Assembly (NCBI RefSeq): GCF_000247695.1
Contig: NW_004624730.1
Span: 28,507,861 to 28,571,860, forward strand
DNA: 64,000 nucleotides
Origin: Heterocephalus glaber
Lineage: Eukaryota > Chordata > Mammalia > Rodentia > Bathyergidae
Direction of reading: 5' to 3'
The translations under genes were made by a program, and so were the position numbers. The notes beneath the pieces are model-generated. The model saw only the letters and a list, made by a program, of their open reading frames with translations, searched no databases and had not been told where the DNA came from. Positions 47,156 through 59,655 of the stretch are shown here, piece after piece; position 1 is the first letter of the stretch; every line of letters starts with the position of its first letter.

Positions 47156-47649
47156 AAAATGTAGAACTCAATGAATGATTGTATTTATAGTGTATGTCAC
47201 TGTCCCAGTGCTTGCTTTGTTTTGGTAACCCCTGTTATTTTTGTTGTAAGTATCTAAAACTCTTAAAACACATAAATACTTGTTTTAGAGACAGCTGGAG
47301 AGGTTAAACAAGGGAGGTAAAACTGTTTCCTTAAAGGGAAAGTATTGATAAAAAAGAGCCTGGGAAGAAAGGAGGAGTTGACCAGTTGCCAGGGGACCAA
47401 AAGGCAGAGAAGGGTAGGGAGACCTGTGGTTCTAGAAAGCTTTCTACCTGGGACTAATTGGCTGGCTCAGGGCCAAGCTACAGACTTCTCTGAGTCCCAG
47501 TGTTCAGGGAGGGGCAGACATCTTGATGTTCAACTCATGCCTTGGGTGACTCTTAGGACAGAATCAGGGTAGGAACATTGGGTCAGAGGTCCTGCTGTTT
47601 TCAGCTGCTCATAGAAGTGTTGCTAAACAATTCTGTGGCCTGGGTAAGA

Positions 47650-47810
47650 ACTCAGCTGGTTCTCAACTTTTCAGTCTGCCAATACCTGCAGCGGAATCAT
47701 CAAAGATGCCTGGTAGAAATGGAGATATAGCACCGAGCCTCCACCCCAGACCTGCTGAGTCAGAATTTGCATTTTAAACAGTCTTTCTAAGTGTTTCCTA
47801 AACACAGTAA
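47650..47810 (+). repeat. MER20/MER5-type hAT relic
   Basis: ctggttctcaacttttcagt, gaatcatcaaagatgcctgg, gacctgctgagtcagaattt and gcattttaaacagtcttt show a MER20/MER5-like order. Confidence 0.55.
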
Positions 47811-48272
47811 ATTTGAGTACATTTGCCTCAGTTTGTGTCCTTTTCTGTAGAGAAACTGGGCCTCCCTTATTATTTACTGCCCACTATTTGATGTATTAGA
47901 ATCTTTTAGACAAATACGCTATTTAAAGTGTTGGTACCTTTTGATATTAGATAGTGCAAATGAGTTTAACTACTTTCCCCTTGAAGTTCTTTCTCTTTTT
48001 TTAAAGTTCTCTTCTAATAACCATTGTTCTCAGCCTTCAGCCTAAGCTTGTTTTCTTTCAGCCGTAAATGGTTTCTAGCAGAGCAGAACTCCATGCTTGG
48101 AACTGCTTGGCTCTGGAAATATACACACAGCTTCCTCCTGCATGCACTTGGCTAAACTGAGGCACAGGGCAGCAGATCTGAAACTGTTCTTTGAATTTAT
48201 CGGGGTTGTGGAATTTTGTTTGACCCAGAGGCTGGGTTCTCCACTGGACTCATTGGAGGACTCATATCTTTT

Positions 48273-48384
48273 GTTTCGTTTTTTTGTTTGTTTTTGTTTT
48301 GGTACTGGGGATCAAACTTGGGAACCTTTCGCTTGGGAGGCAGGTGGTAGGAGGTGGAACCACTGAGCTAAATCCCCGGCCCCC
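48273..48384 (-). mobile_element. ID-like SINE, antisense
   Basis: T/G-rich tail, then ggtactggggatcaaacttg, gggaggcaggtggtaggagg, aaccactgagctaaatcccc. A short internal gain (taggaggtgg) duplicates the variable region. Flanks (ggactcatatctt and gggctcatatttt) are diverged duplications. Confidence 0.85.
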
Positions 48385-48547
48385 TAAGGGCTCATATTTT
48401 ACTGTTAATTTAGAGTGGAACCACTGACCTTTAGCAGATACTTCCCTTGTGCTAACGGGGGCAGATGAAGTGTGAATCTTTTAGGAAGGTTGAGGACCAG
48501 AGTGAAGTCCATAAGGCAAACCATATTGGATCACAAGGTCAGAGAGG

Positions 48548-48934
48548 ATGAATGTCTTAGTTTTTTCTCATTGCTGAGACAAAATACTCGACGTCCAAAG
48601 TCAAAGGAGGAAAGGTTTATTGGGCTTACAGTTTGTAGAGGTTTCAGTCTATAATCAACTGGCTCCAAGGCAGGGTGGGTGGCAGACAGGCCTTGTAGAA
48701 GAGAATCAACATGGTGTACAGAAGGTAGCAAAAGCAACAAGGGGCTTTAAGAGCATCTTTTTTGCCCCTTTTATCTTATTCAGATTACTTAGGCCTGGTA
48801 GCACGCCCTTAATCCTAGTGCCCTCAGGTCTAGCCCCACCATGAATCAATCACACTCTAGATTCAGCCACTTCCAAAATAGCCCTCCTCATTCTCATGCG
48901 GCTTTGGGGGGACATCTAAACACAAGCCGTAACA
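48548..48934 (-). mobile_element. MaLR (ORR1/MT-like) solo LTR, antisense
   Basis: tgagacaaaatactcgacgt, aggaaaggtttattgggctt (reversed AATAAA region), and ggggggacatctaaacacaa, gccgtaaca at the far end are the reversed rodent MaLR order. Confidence 0.75.
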
Positions 48935-49529
48935 ATGAGGATGAACAAAGTTTGAGGATTTTAGTTGAATCAGTTAGTGCCACCTGCAGGTTGTGTGCGC
49001 ATGTGCTTGCACCAACATGTGACAACAGATCAGAAGTAGAAATGTGAAGTAAATGGAACTTGGAAACTCTGGGAATCGTGCTGTGTTTCTACTGAAGCTA
49101 TCCTTTACTTTAATGGGGTTCTGAACTTCAGTTGTGGTGAAAGGTGCCCAAACCTGTGTCTTGGAGCAGCAAAGAGGAGGTTGTTGATTTAGCCTAGAGA
49201 ACAGCTGGCCTCTGGGTCTGAGTGAAGAAGGCCAAGTGGAGTGAGGAAATCAAATGGAAGTGTAGGGAGGAGGCATATGCCTCCTGCACATTCCTGGGGA
49301 GATGGGAGAACAGAAACACTTGGACTTTTAATCATCTCTAGATGATTTCTAAAGCTGGGTGATAATGACAAGGGGTTTCAAAATATTGTATTTCTTTGTC
49401 TTGGAGAATTTACATAAAAAGGAAAAATGTTACTGAGTCATAAAACAGCTTGATCACTGCTTAAGCTACTTAAATATGTTTGCATAATCTGGATTATCAC
49501 TCACTTGCAGACAACTGTTATCTCTAGGT

Positions 49530-49850
49530 AGTTTAGTCTGTTTCACATTGCTGTAACATAATGCCATAGTCTGGGCAGTTTTTAAATTAAGATAATTGGC
49601 TGGGAAGTCCCAGTTTGAGGTGTTTCGTGAGGCCCTTCTTGCTGTATCTGGAAGGCATCATTTGGGTGCACAAAGGCAAGAGAGGGTTGAATTTGCTTTT
49701 ATAAGGAGCCTGTTTCTTCTGAGACAGTCAATTCATAAGGGTGCAGCCCGAAAGACCTAATCTGTTGCTAAGGATCCCACCTCTCAACTCTGGTATTGGG
49801 CCTTAAGTTCCTAACACCTGAACTTTGGGGACACATTCAAATCACAGTAC
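49530..49850 (-). mobile_element. MLT1-type MaLR LTR, antisense
   Basis: tagtctgtttcacattgctg, taacataatgccatagtctg, aattcataagggtgcagccc, ggggacacattcaaatcaca follow the reversed MLT1/MST-type order. Confidence 0.7.
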
Positions 49851-50007
49851 TGGGGGATGAAATTAGCAGTGATTATTTTCTTTGTGTTAATCTACATTCC
49901 AAGCTTAATATTAAACACATAGTACTTTTGTCCTTGGAGGAAATACCCTAAAGAATAATTATTAGGTTACTTTAGGTTTACAGGAATGAGTCTTTGTTGT
50001 TAATTTT

Positions 50008-50110
50008 TTGTTTTGAGACAGGGTCTCACTGAGACTTTTCCCCAGGCTAACCTTGAACTCCTGGGCCCAAGTGATCCTCCTTCATCTTGAGTAGCTGGGA
50101 CCTCAGTGGT
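50008..50110 (-). repeat. B1-type SINE, antisense
   Basis: tttgttttgagacagggtct, ccaggctaaccttgaactcc and agtgatcctccttcatcttg give the reversed B1 order; the 3' half is decayed. Confidence 0.75.
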
Positions 50111-52010
50111 TATTGTTTGTTTTAAATCAACGTGGAGCTCCTTAAGCTGCTGAGTAGGCACAACAGTGTCACAGAGTGTTGTTATAGGCACTTGTGCCTG
50201 TGGTGCTGCCAGTTGTGGTAGGGTGGAGGCTGGAACTGTTAAGTGAGCATTCCTGCTCTGCCACTTGGGCAGTGTGATTTCCCTCACCTGTAAGCTGGAG
50301 AGACTAATCCTCAGTCATAGGCACTTTAGTATTTTAAATATGAAGGAGTGTTATAAACTTAAATTGAAATCAAATGGAAGATACAGACTTTGCGATATGT
50401 TGGAAAAGGCTTGCGCTAGCCGATTGTTAGTTTTAGAAGTTTTATGAGCTGCATGATATGTTGGTAACTTGAAATCAGCTATAACGTGAGTAAAATATTT
50501 ACACCAAGGAAGTTGGCAAATATTACAAATTAGGGTTTTGTTTCTTTTCATTTTTATGCAAACTAGTTGTTAATATTCTTCAGCACACCACTGGATATGA
50601 TTACATGTGGCAGACACTTTGTTAGCTACTTCACTATCATTCTTATCCTGCTTTTCCCTTTCCTGCTTTCCACTAAGAGCTTAAAAAAAATTAAAGCTAG
50701 GTCAGTTTCCTTGTCTCTATTACAGCCTGAAGTAAGCTTATAATTTAGTTCTGATGAAAGGGATGCAATGGAAATAAGCTACAGGACTTTTGGAGAAGAA
50801 ATTTTTTCTCTCTCAATCTGTAGGCGTAAGAGGAGAATGGCCATTCTTAATGCCATGAAGGCCCCTTAGTTTTGGGTTTGGGAAGTAGTGAGAGAATATG
50901 ATAGCTGCAGCTGGTGCTGTGAGGCATCAGTCAAGCCTATAACTGAAAAGCCAGTGCAAAGTTGGGGAGCGGGTCTATTGAGTGGCTCTTTAAAATAGTT
51001 AAGCTGCTGAATTTGCCATGGGACTACTTCTCCCTGGATTTCTTGATAAGTAAACAATAGAAGTCCACATGGTTTAAGCCATTGTTGGGCCTGTTATCAG
51101 TTTCTTGTAGCCAAAAGCATTTTAATGTTGTCATGGTACTTTCCATTTATATTTTGGCACCCTCAAAGGATCACAACATGCATGGGCCTCCCCTATTTTT
51201 TTCAGAGAATATGCTAAGAGGTTTTACACTTTGGCTTAGTAAGACAATGAACACCTGCATCTTGTCCATTAGGTAGTAAATTCTGACCAGTGCCTATTGG
51301 GAGCTGAGAGAAACTAAACAGTGAGCTCTTTTATTTCCATTCTGGCAGAAAGAATATTGGTATGAAATTGGGGAGATCCCTGTTCTTTTTTGCTTTGCTT
51401 TGAGAGGAAGAATCTGTGGCTCTGCACTCTATGAAGGAGGCCATGTACCTTTAGAGCTGCAGACAGGTGAAACCGAGTTGTCAGAGTGGATCTGGGCCAA
51501 ACACTTTGTGCCTTTACTTGACCTCCTCTTGGTAGACAGCTTCCCCTTCTGGGAAACACCCTCATGTTGCCCTAGCTGTGAGAATCACTCTGCAGTTTAG
51601 GTCACCCTGTGACTCTTGAGAGCTGGGGACTGTTTAGCTCACTGTCTATCCTCTCATCTCATGTGGTGCCTCCTGGACAGAGAGGAATACTCCAGAGTCT
51701 CATGCCCTCTCCTTGTGTTTGCTGGTAGACTCCCACCCTCTGGGCATAGCTCTGGCATTGGCATTTTTGGCCTTTTGTGTGTAGGAATGATTCCTTTCCA
51801 GTTCTGTTTTTTGGTTGAGCTACTGCCTTATTTATGGGTAGCATTTACAAGCTGTACTGGTTGCCCAGTTTCAGGGAACAACACTTAATGTGGCATTCTG
51901 TATAAGTGGATTCTTTGTTGTGCAACACTGTGGCCCTGAAAAAGGGAGAAAAAAAAGCTATTGGGTTTTATTTTCCATGTTTTGAGGGAAACATTATTAT
52001 ACACATACAT
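50110..52010. other. Intronic DNA without recognised features
   Basis: No exon-like sequence with MED12L similarity, no RNA gene and no confident repeat is visible. Confidence 0.4.
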
Positions 52011-52069
52011 TCCAAACCAAGTCAGTCATTCAACCAATATTATTGAATACTTTGTAGGCTCTTTGCCAG

Positions 52070-52400
52070 CTATGGCTTCATGAGGACAGGACCGAAGGCT
52101 TTTATTTCCTGCTGTGTCCCTGGCTTCGAGCATAGTGCCTGGCTCACACCTAGCGCTCAGAACTCTGTTTTATGAATGAATGTAAAAATAAACAGATGCA
52201 CAGAGCATTAGATACAGGGCAGCAAAGCTTTTAATCTGCAGTAGTGCCCAAGGTGCTTTTTCTTTTTTCCCCCTCCAGACATTTCAGTGTCTAGAAATGT
52301 TGTGAGTTGTCACAGCTGCTGCATGCTGGTGCCCAGTAGTATGAGCCAGGGCTGCTACTAACCTCCAGTGCACCAGATAGCCCCCCACGCCAGACTTTTC
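52070..52400 (+). repeat. L2 3' end, then MER5-type hAT relic
   Basis: 52070-52190 has gacaggaccgaaggctttta, agcatagtgcctggctcaca, then gaatgaatg (L2). 52262-52400 has ccagacatttcagtgtctag, agttgtcacagctg and ggctgctactaacct in the MER5A order. Confidence 0.6.
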
Positions 52401-52584
52401 TGGTCGATCATGTCTGAGGTGGCAAAACATAGGCTAGAGGATAGACCTCTAAAGGAAGAATACAATGTTTCAGATACTCTTTGGGAAGAACCTTCAAAGC
52501 CCTGTGGAAACAAGGAGTGACCCTTTTTTTTTTTTTTTTTTTTGAGGAGATTTGTTAGCAGGGGAGATTTCTGAATCCGAGACT

Positions 52585-52700
52585 TGGAGTATGTGTAGGA
52601 GTGGCTGGCAGTGAGGAAGTGGAAGGAAATTAATTCCAGGCAGAGGATACTGCATGTGTGTAGGTCACAGGGCAGAAAGACTGTGCAGTGTGCCCAAGGA
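52585..52700 (-). repeat. L2-type relic, antisense
   Basis: attccaggcagaggatactg, catgtgtgtaggtcacaggg is a typical reversed L2 phrase. A poly-T tract of about 18 bases lies upstream at 52525-52542. Confidence 0.45.
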
Positions 52701-52936
52701 TGTGGGCCTGAGTTGTGGTGTGGCATGTACAGGGTGGGATCAGGTCCTGGACCTCCGTGCACTGTGTGGAGGTGTTTGGGTATGGTGGTGGAGACAAAGG
52801 GGCAACATTCACCTACATTATAGAAATGAGATTTGAGGTGACCAAAGGTTACAGTTGGAGGAGACAGACTCTGAGGGTCACGCTGAGGCAGAAAGATTTA
52901 CTGAGTAGTGACTGGTGTTTGGGACTTCGAGTGAGT

Positions 52937-53355
52937 GACTAGTTTCTTGTGGCTGCTATTACAGATTACCAGAAAAAAAAAAGCTGTTAGTTTAAAACAA
53001 CAAAACTTATTCTGTTATCATTTTGGAGGCTAAGTGTGAAGTCACAGTGCTAGAGAGTCACACTCCCTCAGACTCTAGGGAGGACTCTTCCTTGTCTCTT
53101 CCCACCTCTGTGCTTCACATGTTGTGTGTTCCCTGGCTTCTTTGACTTGTGGCCACATCACTGTAGTTTTTGCCTTCATCTTCTCTTCTCTGGTCCTGTA
53201 TTCTTCTCTGGGTGTCTCTTATGAGGACACTTGTCATTGGATTTAGGGCTTACTTGGATAATCCAGGATGATCACATCCAAAATTATATCCACAAAGACC
53301 CCTTTTCCAAGTGAGGTCACAGTCATAGGTTTTGGGATTCAAAGTGGATGTTTTT
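52937..53355 (-). mobile_element. MLT1-type MaLR LTR, antisense
   Basis: ggctgctattacagattacc, tttaaaacaacaaaacttat, gaggacacttgtcattggat, ttagggcttacttggataat, tccacaaagaccccttttcc follow the reversed MLT1-type order closely. An internal A-run (52971-52982) is present. Confidence 0.8.
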
Positions 53356-53529
53356 TGGCCTGTGGGTTTGGGAATCTTGGGAAGAAAACCAAAGGCAGGA
53401 TTCCTGACAAAGGATATTTGGATAACAGAATTGGCAGAGTGCATGTGTGAACTGACAGGGATGCATAAGAAAAATCTCATATTGCTGACTTTAGCCAGCA
53501 AGTCCCAAGTTTTCTGCTTATGGAATCCC

Positions 53530-54020
53530 TTTGTAATCTATTTATTTATTTTTATTAGTGTACATTTGCATTACATAATGATTGTAACATATCATAATTC
53601 TTTTCATTTCCTCTTCCCTTCCCTTCCCCCATCTCTTGGTCCCCTTCCCATTTCCAGTTATCTTTCACTTTTGATCTTTAAATTACTTATACTTTGAGTT
53701 TCTAATATAAGAGAAACCATGTGATATTTAAGCTTGTGTGTCTGATTTATTTTACTCAACATTACAATTTCATTGTGTATCCATTTTCCTGTAAGTAGCT
53801 CAATTTTTTTCAAATAGCTCAAATTTATCCTTCTTTATGGCAGAGTAGTACTCTGTTGTGTATGAAAACATTTTCTTTATCCACTCATTTGTTGATGGAC
53901 ATATAGGCCACTTCTCAGATTTAGCTATTATGAGTTATGCTGCTATAAACATCCCCTTTACAGTCTTAAGCATGAGCGATCCCATAGAGCTTTTGTTTAC
54001 CTAGGTTATATTTATTGTAT
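53530..54020 (-). mobile_element. L1 3' end (ORF2 end plus 3' UTR), antisense
   Basis: The C/T-rich 53595-53660 stretch is the reversed 3' UTR polypurine tract. Beyond it, ttatggcagagtagtactct, ttgatggacatataggccac and tatgctgctataaacatccc are the reversed ORF2 C-terminal coding region. Frame lost; 5'-truncated copy. Confidence 0.8.
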
Positions 54021-56590
54021 TAGAAATTAAAACCTATAAATTTTGAAACTATATTAATTCATTTAAAACTAAATGAATTTCATGTTAAATTTTTTTTAAT
54101 GAAGAATTACTTTTTTCCCCCAAAGGTAAAATAGTGAAGAGAATGGCATTGTTTTGTACTTATGGGCATGTCTTTAACATCTGGATTTTTGTATCTACTT
54201 CTGCATTCATTCTTTGGGATAAGTTGTTTTGGTTAAAGAACATGAAGAAAATTGGACTTTTCACAGTAGGGAATTGATAAATTCTCAAGAACGCAGAGGT
54301 TTCAGACTTGGGATAATAGTTGTGTAGACTTTTGGGTAAATGGACAGATGGGGGTCTCTAAACTAATTTACCCCATGGAAACAAAATAGTGTTTTTCCCC
54401 CCATTTTTCCCACTCATTCCCCCATGAGTGTCTAAGCTTGGAAAGGGTAGAGATAAGAGTTAATTTCTGAATGTTTTCTATTTGAGAGGACTCTGGGAAA
54501 TTCAGGTTGAAGTGCATATTAGTGGAAGCTGAAAATCTGGATTTGTGTGTGATGTGTTCATAGATACTTGGGGTCACGGCTGTGATTACCCTTTGAGAGT
54601 ATGCAGAAATGGAGGGGCCAGCTGACCCTGAGACATGGAATTTTCTGGGGCTGGACTTCCTGGATGGGTAAGTGGTCAAAAGAGGGAGTTTATACCAGTG
54701 AGGCTCCAGCTACTTTCGCCTTCTCTTACTTTTCCTAGATCTGCTGAACAGAATTTGTCTCTTTAGGACCTTTGCACATGCGCTTTCTGCTGCCTCATTT
54801 CCTTATTCTCATACCACTGGTGGTTTTCTACTTCATACCACCAAGTGGTTGTTTACTTCTCAGCATTCAGCACAGTTGGTGTTTGATTTTTGGATCTGTC
54901 CTCCCAGTCTCTGTAAGTTCCATGAAGCAGGAACTGTGTCTCTTTTATGTCCTCACTGCTAATCAGAGGCAAAAGGAAAGTCCAGTACCTTATACAAGGT
55001 CAGTTTGCTGGGTCTGCTAACTGGACAGCAGTCATAATCGGCAAATGGTTACTAGAAACCTGTTAACTTGAGGCCTGGTACAGGGCATGGGAGTGCCAGG
55101 ATGTGTAAAACATGGTTCCTACCTTCAAGAACTTTGGGTGGAGAGACAAAAGTCCTGTGCTCAGGACAGCAAAATCATTAGAAGGTTCCTTGTAGTGGTG
55201 GGAACAAAAGAGTGAGGGGTGTTTTCTAAAGTCTTCAGAAAGCTGGTGAGTGTTTTCCTGGGGGCAAAGTAGAGTGGAGAATGCCTTTGGGGCAGAAATT
55301 CTGAGAACAGAGGTGGGAAACTAGATGCCCTCTTTAGAGGAATTGCTAGTAGTTCAATACAGCAAGAATATATTGAGCCTATAAACTTGAACAGATTTCA
55401 GGACAGTTGGGAAAGAAGAAGAGATTAAAACTGCTGGGAGAAGAAGGGGGCTTTGGGGCAGGAGATAGAAGACCCAAAAAAGAGGAATGATAACTTCCAC
55501 ATTGTTCTAGATCCCTTCCTTTGAGACAGGTGGGTAGGCAGGACTTTATGGAGCTCCCTCTTACCTTGAATTTTCTACAGGCATTTCCAGAGTCAGTTTG
55601 AATGTGCCAAGATTTTTTAAAGCAAGAATAACTCACTCAGCCTTCAGCCCACCTCCAGTGTGCCACAACTCAGCTATGCAAATGCTGCCTTGTCAATTAA
55701 AAGCAATTTGGTAGAATTTGCTGCTTTCCTCTTCCAGTCATTTCATTCATGGATTAATCTAATGATGTTGGTGAAATTAGCACCACTTCAGGCATTGGCA
55801 GGAGTAAAGAACTAATACAAATGTTTGTCTGAAGTGTTGTTGGATTTTTTTGTCAAGGTGCTAGTTTACTTGAAAGTATGGAGGATCTCTCAACAGCGTG
55901 TCCAAGGCAGTACTAAATAATTTATTTTTCTCTTGGGTCGTGTGAAGAAGGTTAATATTGACTTTGCTTAGTTTTATTTATTTTGAATAAAGCTTCACAT
56001 AATATTATGGTAGGAGATACTACAGAAAATGTTTTTGGGGTCAGAGTTATTCTTACTATTTGGTCAGTTTTAGACTAAGGGAGTTAATAATCTGTTAATA
56101 AAGATTCCCTATGAATTAGAGACCTTATGTACATTTCTTCTAGTCATGTGAAATCTGCTTTGAAGTCATTAAATAATCAACATGTTTCTGGCATTTTATT
56201 TTCATTTACTTAGTACTTTCTGTATGCCTCCCACTGTGCTAGGTGATATGGGGGTGTAGAAAAGAAATAGAAACCTGCTCCCAGTCCCCTCTAGAATGCT
56301 GCTGCTTAAAATAACCAGTGAAGGACTAGTTTTTTAAAAATTAATTTTCAGTCTGTTTCAGACTGATATAAATATATGATAAAAATGAATTACTAGAAAA
56401 GTGAAAAGCAGCTTGCATGTAATGGCAGGGTCACATTGCTGTAAATGTTTTGACAAATTTCAGTTTTTACATGTTTCTTATTGAGGATAGGCAGCATTTT
56501 TGGCCCATACTCTTGATAGCACTGATCTACAAATTCATGTCCTATTCATTGACCCACATAGTTTTTGAAGTGATAAATGCATTAGTTTTA
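54021..56590. other. Intronic DNA with weak L2 relics
   Basis: L2-type phrases occur at 54715-54960 (ggacctttgcacatgcgctt, gttccatgaagcaggaactg) and reversed at 55080-55160 and 56205-56270. No exon or RNA gene is visible. Confidence 0.4.
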
Positions 56591-56597
56591 TTTACTT

Positions 56598-56778
56598 TTT
56601 TTTTTTTTTGGTACTGGGGATTGAACTCAGGACCTTTCGGTTGTGAGGCAGGTGGCAGCACCACTGAGCTAAATCCCTGGCCTTATTTTATTTTATTTTT
56701 TTTCAGTACCGAGAATTGAACTCAGGATCTTACGTTTGCCTGGCAGGCATGGCACCACTGAGCTAAATCCCTGGCCCT
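56598..56778 (-). mobile_element. Tandem pair of ID-like SINEs, antisense
   Basis: Copy one (56598-56682) has ggtactggggattgaactca, gtggcagcaccactgagcta; copy two (56683-56778) has cagtaccgagaattgaactc, ggcatggcaccactgagcta. Both face the same way with a T-rich linker (ttattttattttattttt). A short flank, tatttac, occurs on both outer sides. Either one SINE landed in the other's A-tail or a dimer inserted. Confidence 0.85.
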
Positions 56779-56869
56779 ATTTACTCATTTTAAATATGAA
56801 GAATAAAATATGCATTTAAGACAGTATGGTGTAAAGTGCCACATTAGGTTAAAACAGCTAGTATTTATT

Positions 56870-57040
56870 GTGTTGTTCTGAATGTTTTCCATCTGAGTGG
56901 TTTTATGCCAGCCTCACAACTAAGGCAGATCCTGTTATTATCTTCTTTTTACAGATGGAGAAACTGAGGCATAGAGAAATAGGTAGTTTTTTCGAGGTCA
57001 TATAATGATGGTATTGGAATTGGACTGTAACTATTCTGTT
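56870..57040 (-). repeat. MIR relic, antisense
   Basis: acagatggagaaactgaggc, atagagaaataggtag and gaggtcatataatgatgg follow the reversed MIR end. Confidence 0.65.
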
Positions 57041-58420
57041 TTTTATGTAGTGAAGCTAAAATGCTATTTGAATTCAGGAAAGAGAGGGTTTATGCTTGGA
57101 GGTTTCACTGGAGAATGCTGGAGAAAGGGTAGAGGATAGTACTTCCATAGATTGGACTTGGTAGAGCAGCTGCTGGAATCCTGGCAGGTTGGGTGTGGGG
57201 GCGGTGGTGAGCATGCCTGACTCTGCTGTTAGATTCATCACACTATCTCATGCCTAATAAATCCCTCCTGGGGGAGAGAGTGGAGTCCAGGAGGCTGTGA
57301 GGGAGGTGGCTTCACTGACCAAAGCATGAAGTAAAAAAGCCCTGCTAATCAGGCATTTAAATAGGACTGGAGAATAAGCATTGACATTGGTGACAAGTTG
57401 GCCAGAGGAAATGAAAGAAGAGCAGAGTGTGGGAAATGTTCAGATTTCTTGGGACACTGTTCAGATACAGGGTTCTGTTGCTTAAAGACCTCAGAGTGGC
57501 ACATTTTTGTGCTTAGTCTTCAGTGATATGATAGACATTTAAATTAGCACTTAGTGGTAGAATTGGAATGAATCTTCAGACCCCAGCCCACCCACATGGC
57601 TTCTTATTGGCATTAACCTGATTATTTGATGGTCTTGATACTGAAGGGACCATATGGCTTTGGTTTGTGCCACTTGTCACCTACTTTAAATCTTTTCCTT
57701 CATAATTTGTAGTGGGCTGCTTCAGTGGTAGTTGATTGCCAGAAGTACTCAGGAGGTTTGCTAAGTACCCTCGAAGAGGTGGGAGTGACGAGCCTCCTGA
57801 AAATAAAAAGGGTGGTGGCTTAGTGGTGTTGACAGAGGCCAGCTGTTCAGACTAGTTTTTCTGTGGCCGGGTAGGGGAAATTTGTTTCCTTGACTCAAAA
57901 TTGTAGGGTTGGTCTCTCCAATCCTGAGCAGTTGACCTAAAATGAATGAACAAAATCACCACCAACAGCACCAAAAAGGGGCAATGGTCCTTTGTCCTCC
58001 CACAGTAGCAAATACTACAGGAGTGTATGCAGCATGGGGTCAGGATGTAGTTGAGGATGGGGCACGGGGAAAAGTGAAAGTTGCCACATCATGGATAAGT
58101 GTAAGTCAGTTATCTGGGCAGATAACTTCAGTGGGTAAAAACCTTGGCTTGTGATTATTTTCTCTGCCTTCAGATCCCTCACACATTAGTATGGTAAGTA
58201 ATAAGTGATAATATGATAAAAACAGAAGAATTATCATTAGACGTGATTACAGTACAAGAGCATTCTGGGCCTATGGCTTGCCTTTGGAATGAAGCTTTAA
58301 AGAGAACACTATCTTTTTCAAGGCTGCCTTAAATATAATTCTGGGCAGGATAAATTAGCAGATAATAGATACTCAGGTCCCCTTTCCTGCCTAATGAATA
58401 TGCAGATTTAAAAGTTCAAG
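57041..58420. other. Intronic DNA without recognised features
   Basis: No repeat or exon is confidently visible. Confidence 0.4.
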
Positions 58421-58441
58421 TATTTTTTTTTTTTCCTGCAG

Positions 58442-58483
58442 TTTTCCTGGAGTTTGAGAGCCACATCCAAGTGTTCAGTATTG
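58442..58483 (+). other. Candidate 42-nt exon (unproven)
   Basis: A pyrimidine tract ending tcctgcag precedes 42 bases followed by ttg|gtaggt, a fair donor. The 42 bases are a multiple of three and have no stop in the phase that exon 1 would require. It has no similarity I know to MED12L and could be a chance decoy. Confidence 0.15.
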
Positions 58484-58685
58484 GTAGGTGACATGCATTT
58501 GAAAGGAATTTGAATATGAATTAGTTGGATGCAATTATTTAGATCAAAGTGGAATAAATGCTACACTGTAGTATGTATATTTAGATATAACTGGAATCAA
58601 AGGCTCTCCCAGGTTGAAATGGGGGAGGACGAGCTGCCTGTCCAGGAGGCTACTTCAGGGTAGGATGAGGGAGGTTGTGTTAGGG

Positions 58686-58765
58686 CAGTGGTGACGAACC
58701 TATGGCATGTGTGCTGCAGTGGACTGTTTGTGTCATTGAGAGCTCAAAATGGTTCACCATCACTG
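58686..58765 (+). mobile_element. 80-bp hAT-like miniature element
   Basis: Starts CAGTGGTGACGAACC and ends GGTTCACCATCACTG; the inverted ends match at 12 of 15 positions. The whole element aligns with the reverse complement of the copy at 38345-38426. No clear 8-bp duplication remains. Confidence 0.7.
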
Positions 58766-58889
58766 TCCCGGAGGACATTTCCATTAATTCTTTGGAGAGT
58801 TTCTAAGCACCCATTCACGTGCACAGTTTGCTCTTATATGTTTGGGCACACAAAATATCATAATTCTGAATGACAATGATGGCCCCTTC

Positions 58890-59010
58890 CCTTTTTTTTG
58901 CAGATGGTCTCAGTATGTTGCTCAGGTTGGGCGTGAACTTGTGATTCCCCTGCCTCAGCTTCCAGAGTAGCTAGGGTTACAGATGTGTGTTTCTGTGCCC
59001 TGCTCAGTAA
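58890..59010 (-). repeat. B1-type SINE, antisense
   Basis: tttgcagatggtctcagtat, cccctgcctcagcttccaga and gctagggttacagatgtgtg are the reversed B1 order. Confidence 0.8.
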
Positions 59011-59655
59011 TTCCATTTTTAGAGTACTACTTAGTGTGGGCCAGTTAGCTTGCTGACTGCAACACATGTAATTTTCTCTTCTTTACAATGGGCATGTGAA
59101 GTAGGTAGGGTTATCTCCTTTTCACAGAAGAGAAAGGGAGCTAGGATTCCAGGTTAGTTTGTTTGAAACATGCTGTGGTCTTCTCAGAGGCTTACTAAGT
59201 TTTGGAGAACTCATTGGATCTATTTGGGCCTGATTCTCACGTGGACACCTAACCACGCGCTTCACCTCACCCATCTCTCAGACTCAGGTTTCTCACCACA
59301 TAAAATGGACTTATCCTTCCTAAGTGACTTGGCTATCATGATGATGGGCATCAATTTACTGCTTTAATGCTTTGGAGCCCTCTCATCAATGCTGTGATTT
59401 TTTTTTTTCCTCCTTTTGCCTGCTTCAGGTATAGGCGCAAAGTCTATACTTGCTGTTTTTTGTTAAGCTCTTATCCTTTGGTTTCATCTCAGATTCCCAT
59501 AGTGAGTGATTGGCAGGCTGCAGGTGTGGTTCTAATGGGTGAATATTAATAGTTATGTAGATGATGGTGGGTATACAGAGCTGGCTTTCATATGTGGCTT
59601 TGATGCAAATGTATTGCCCTAAGGTATAGAGTAAAGTCTCCTTTTTCTTACATTG

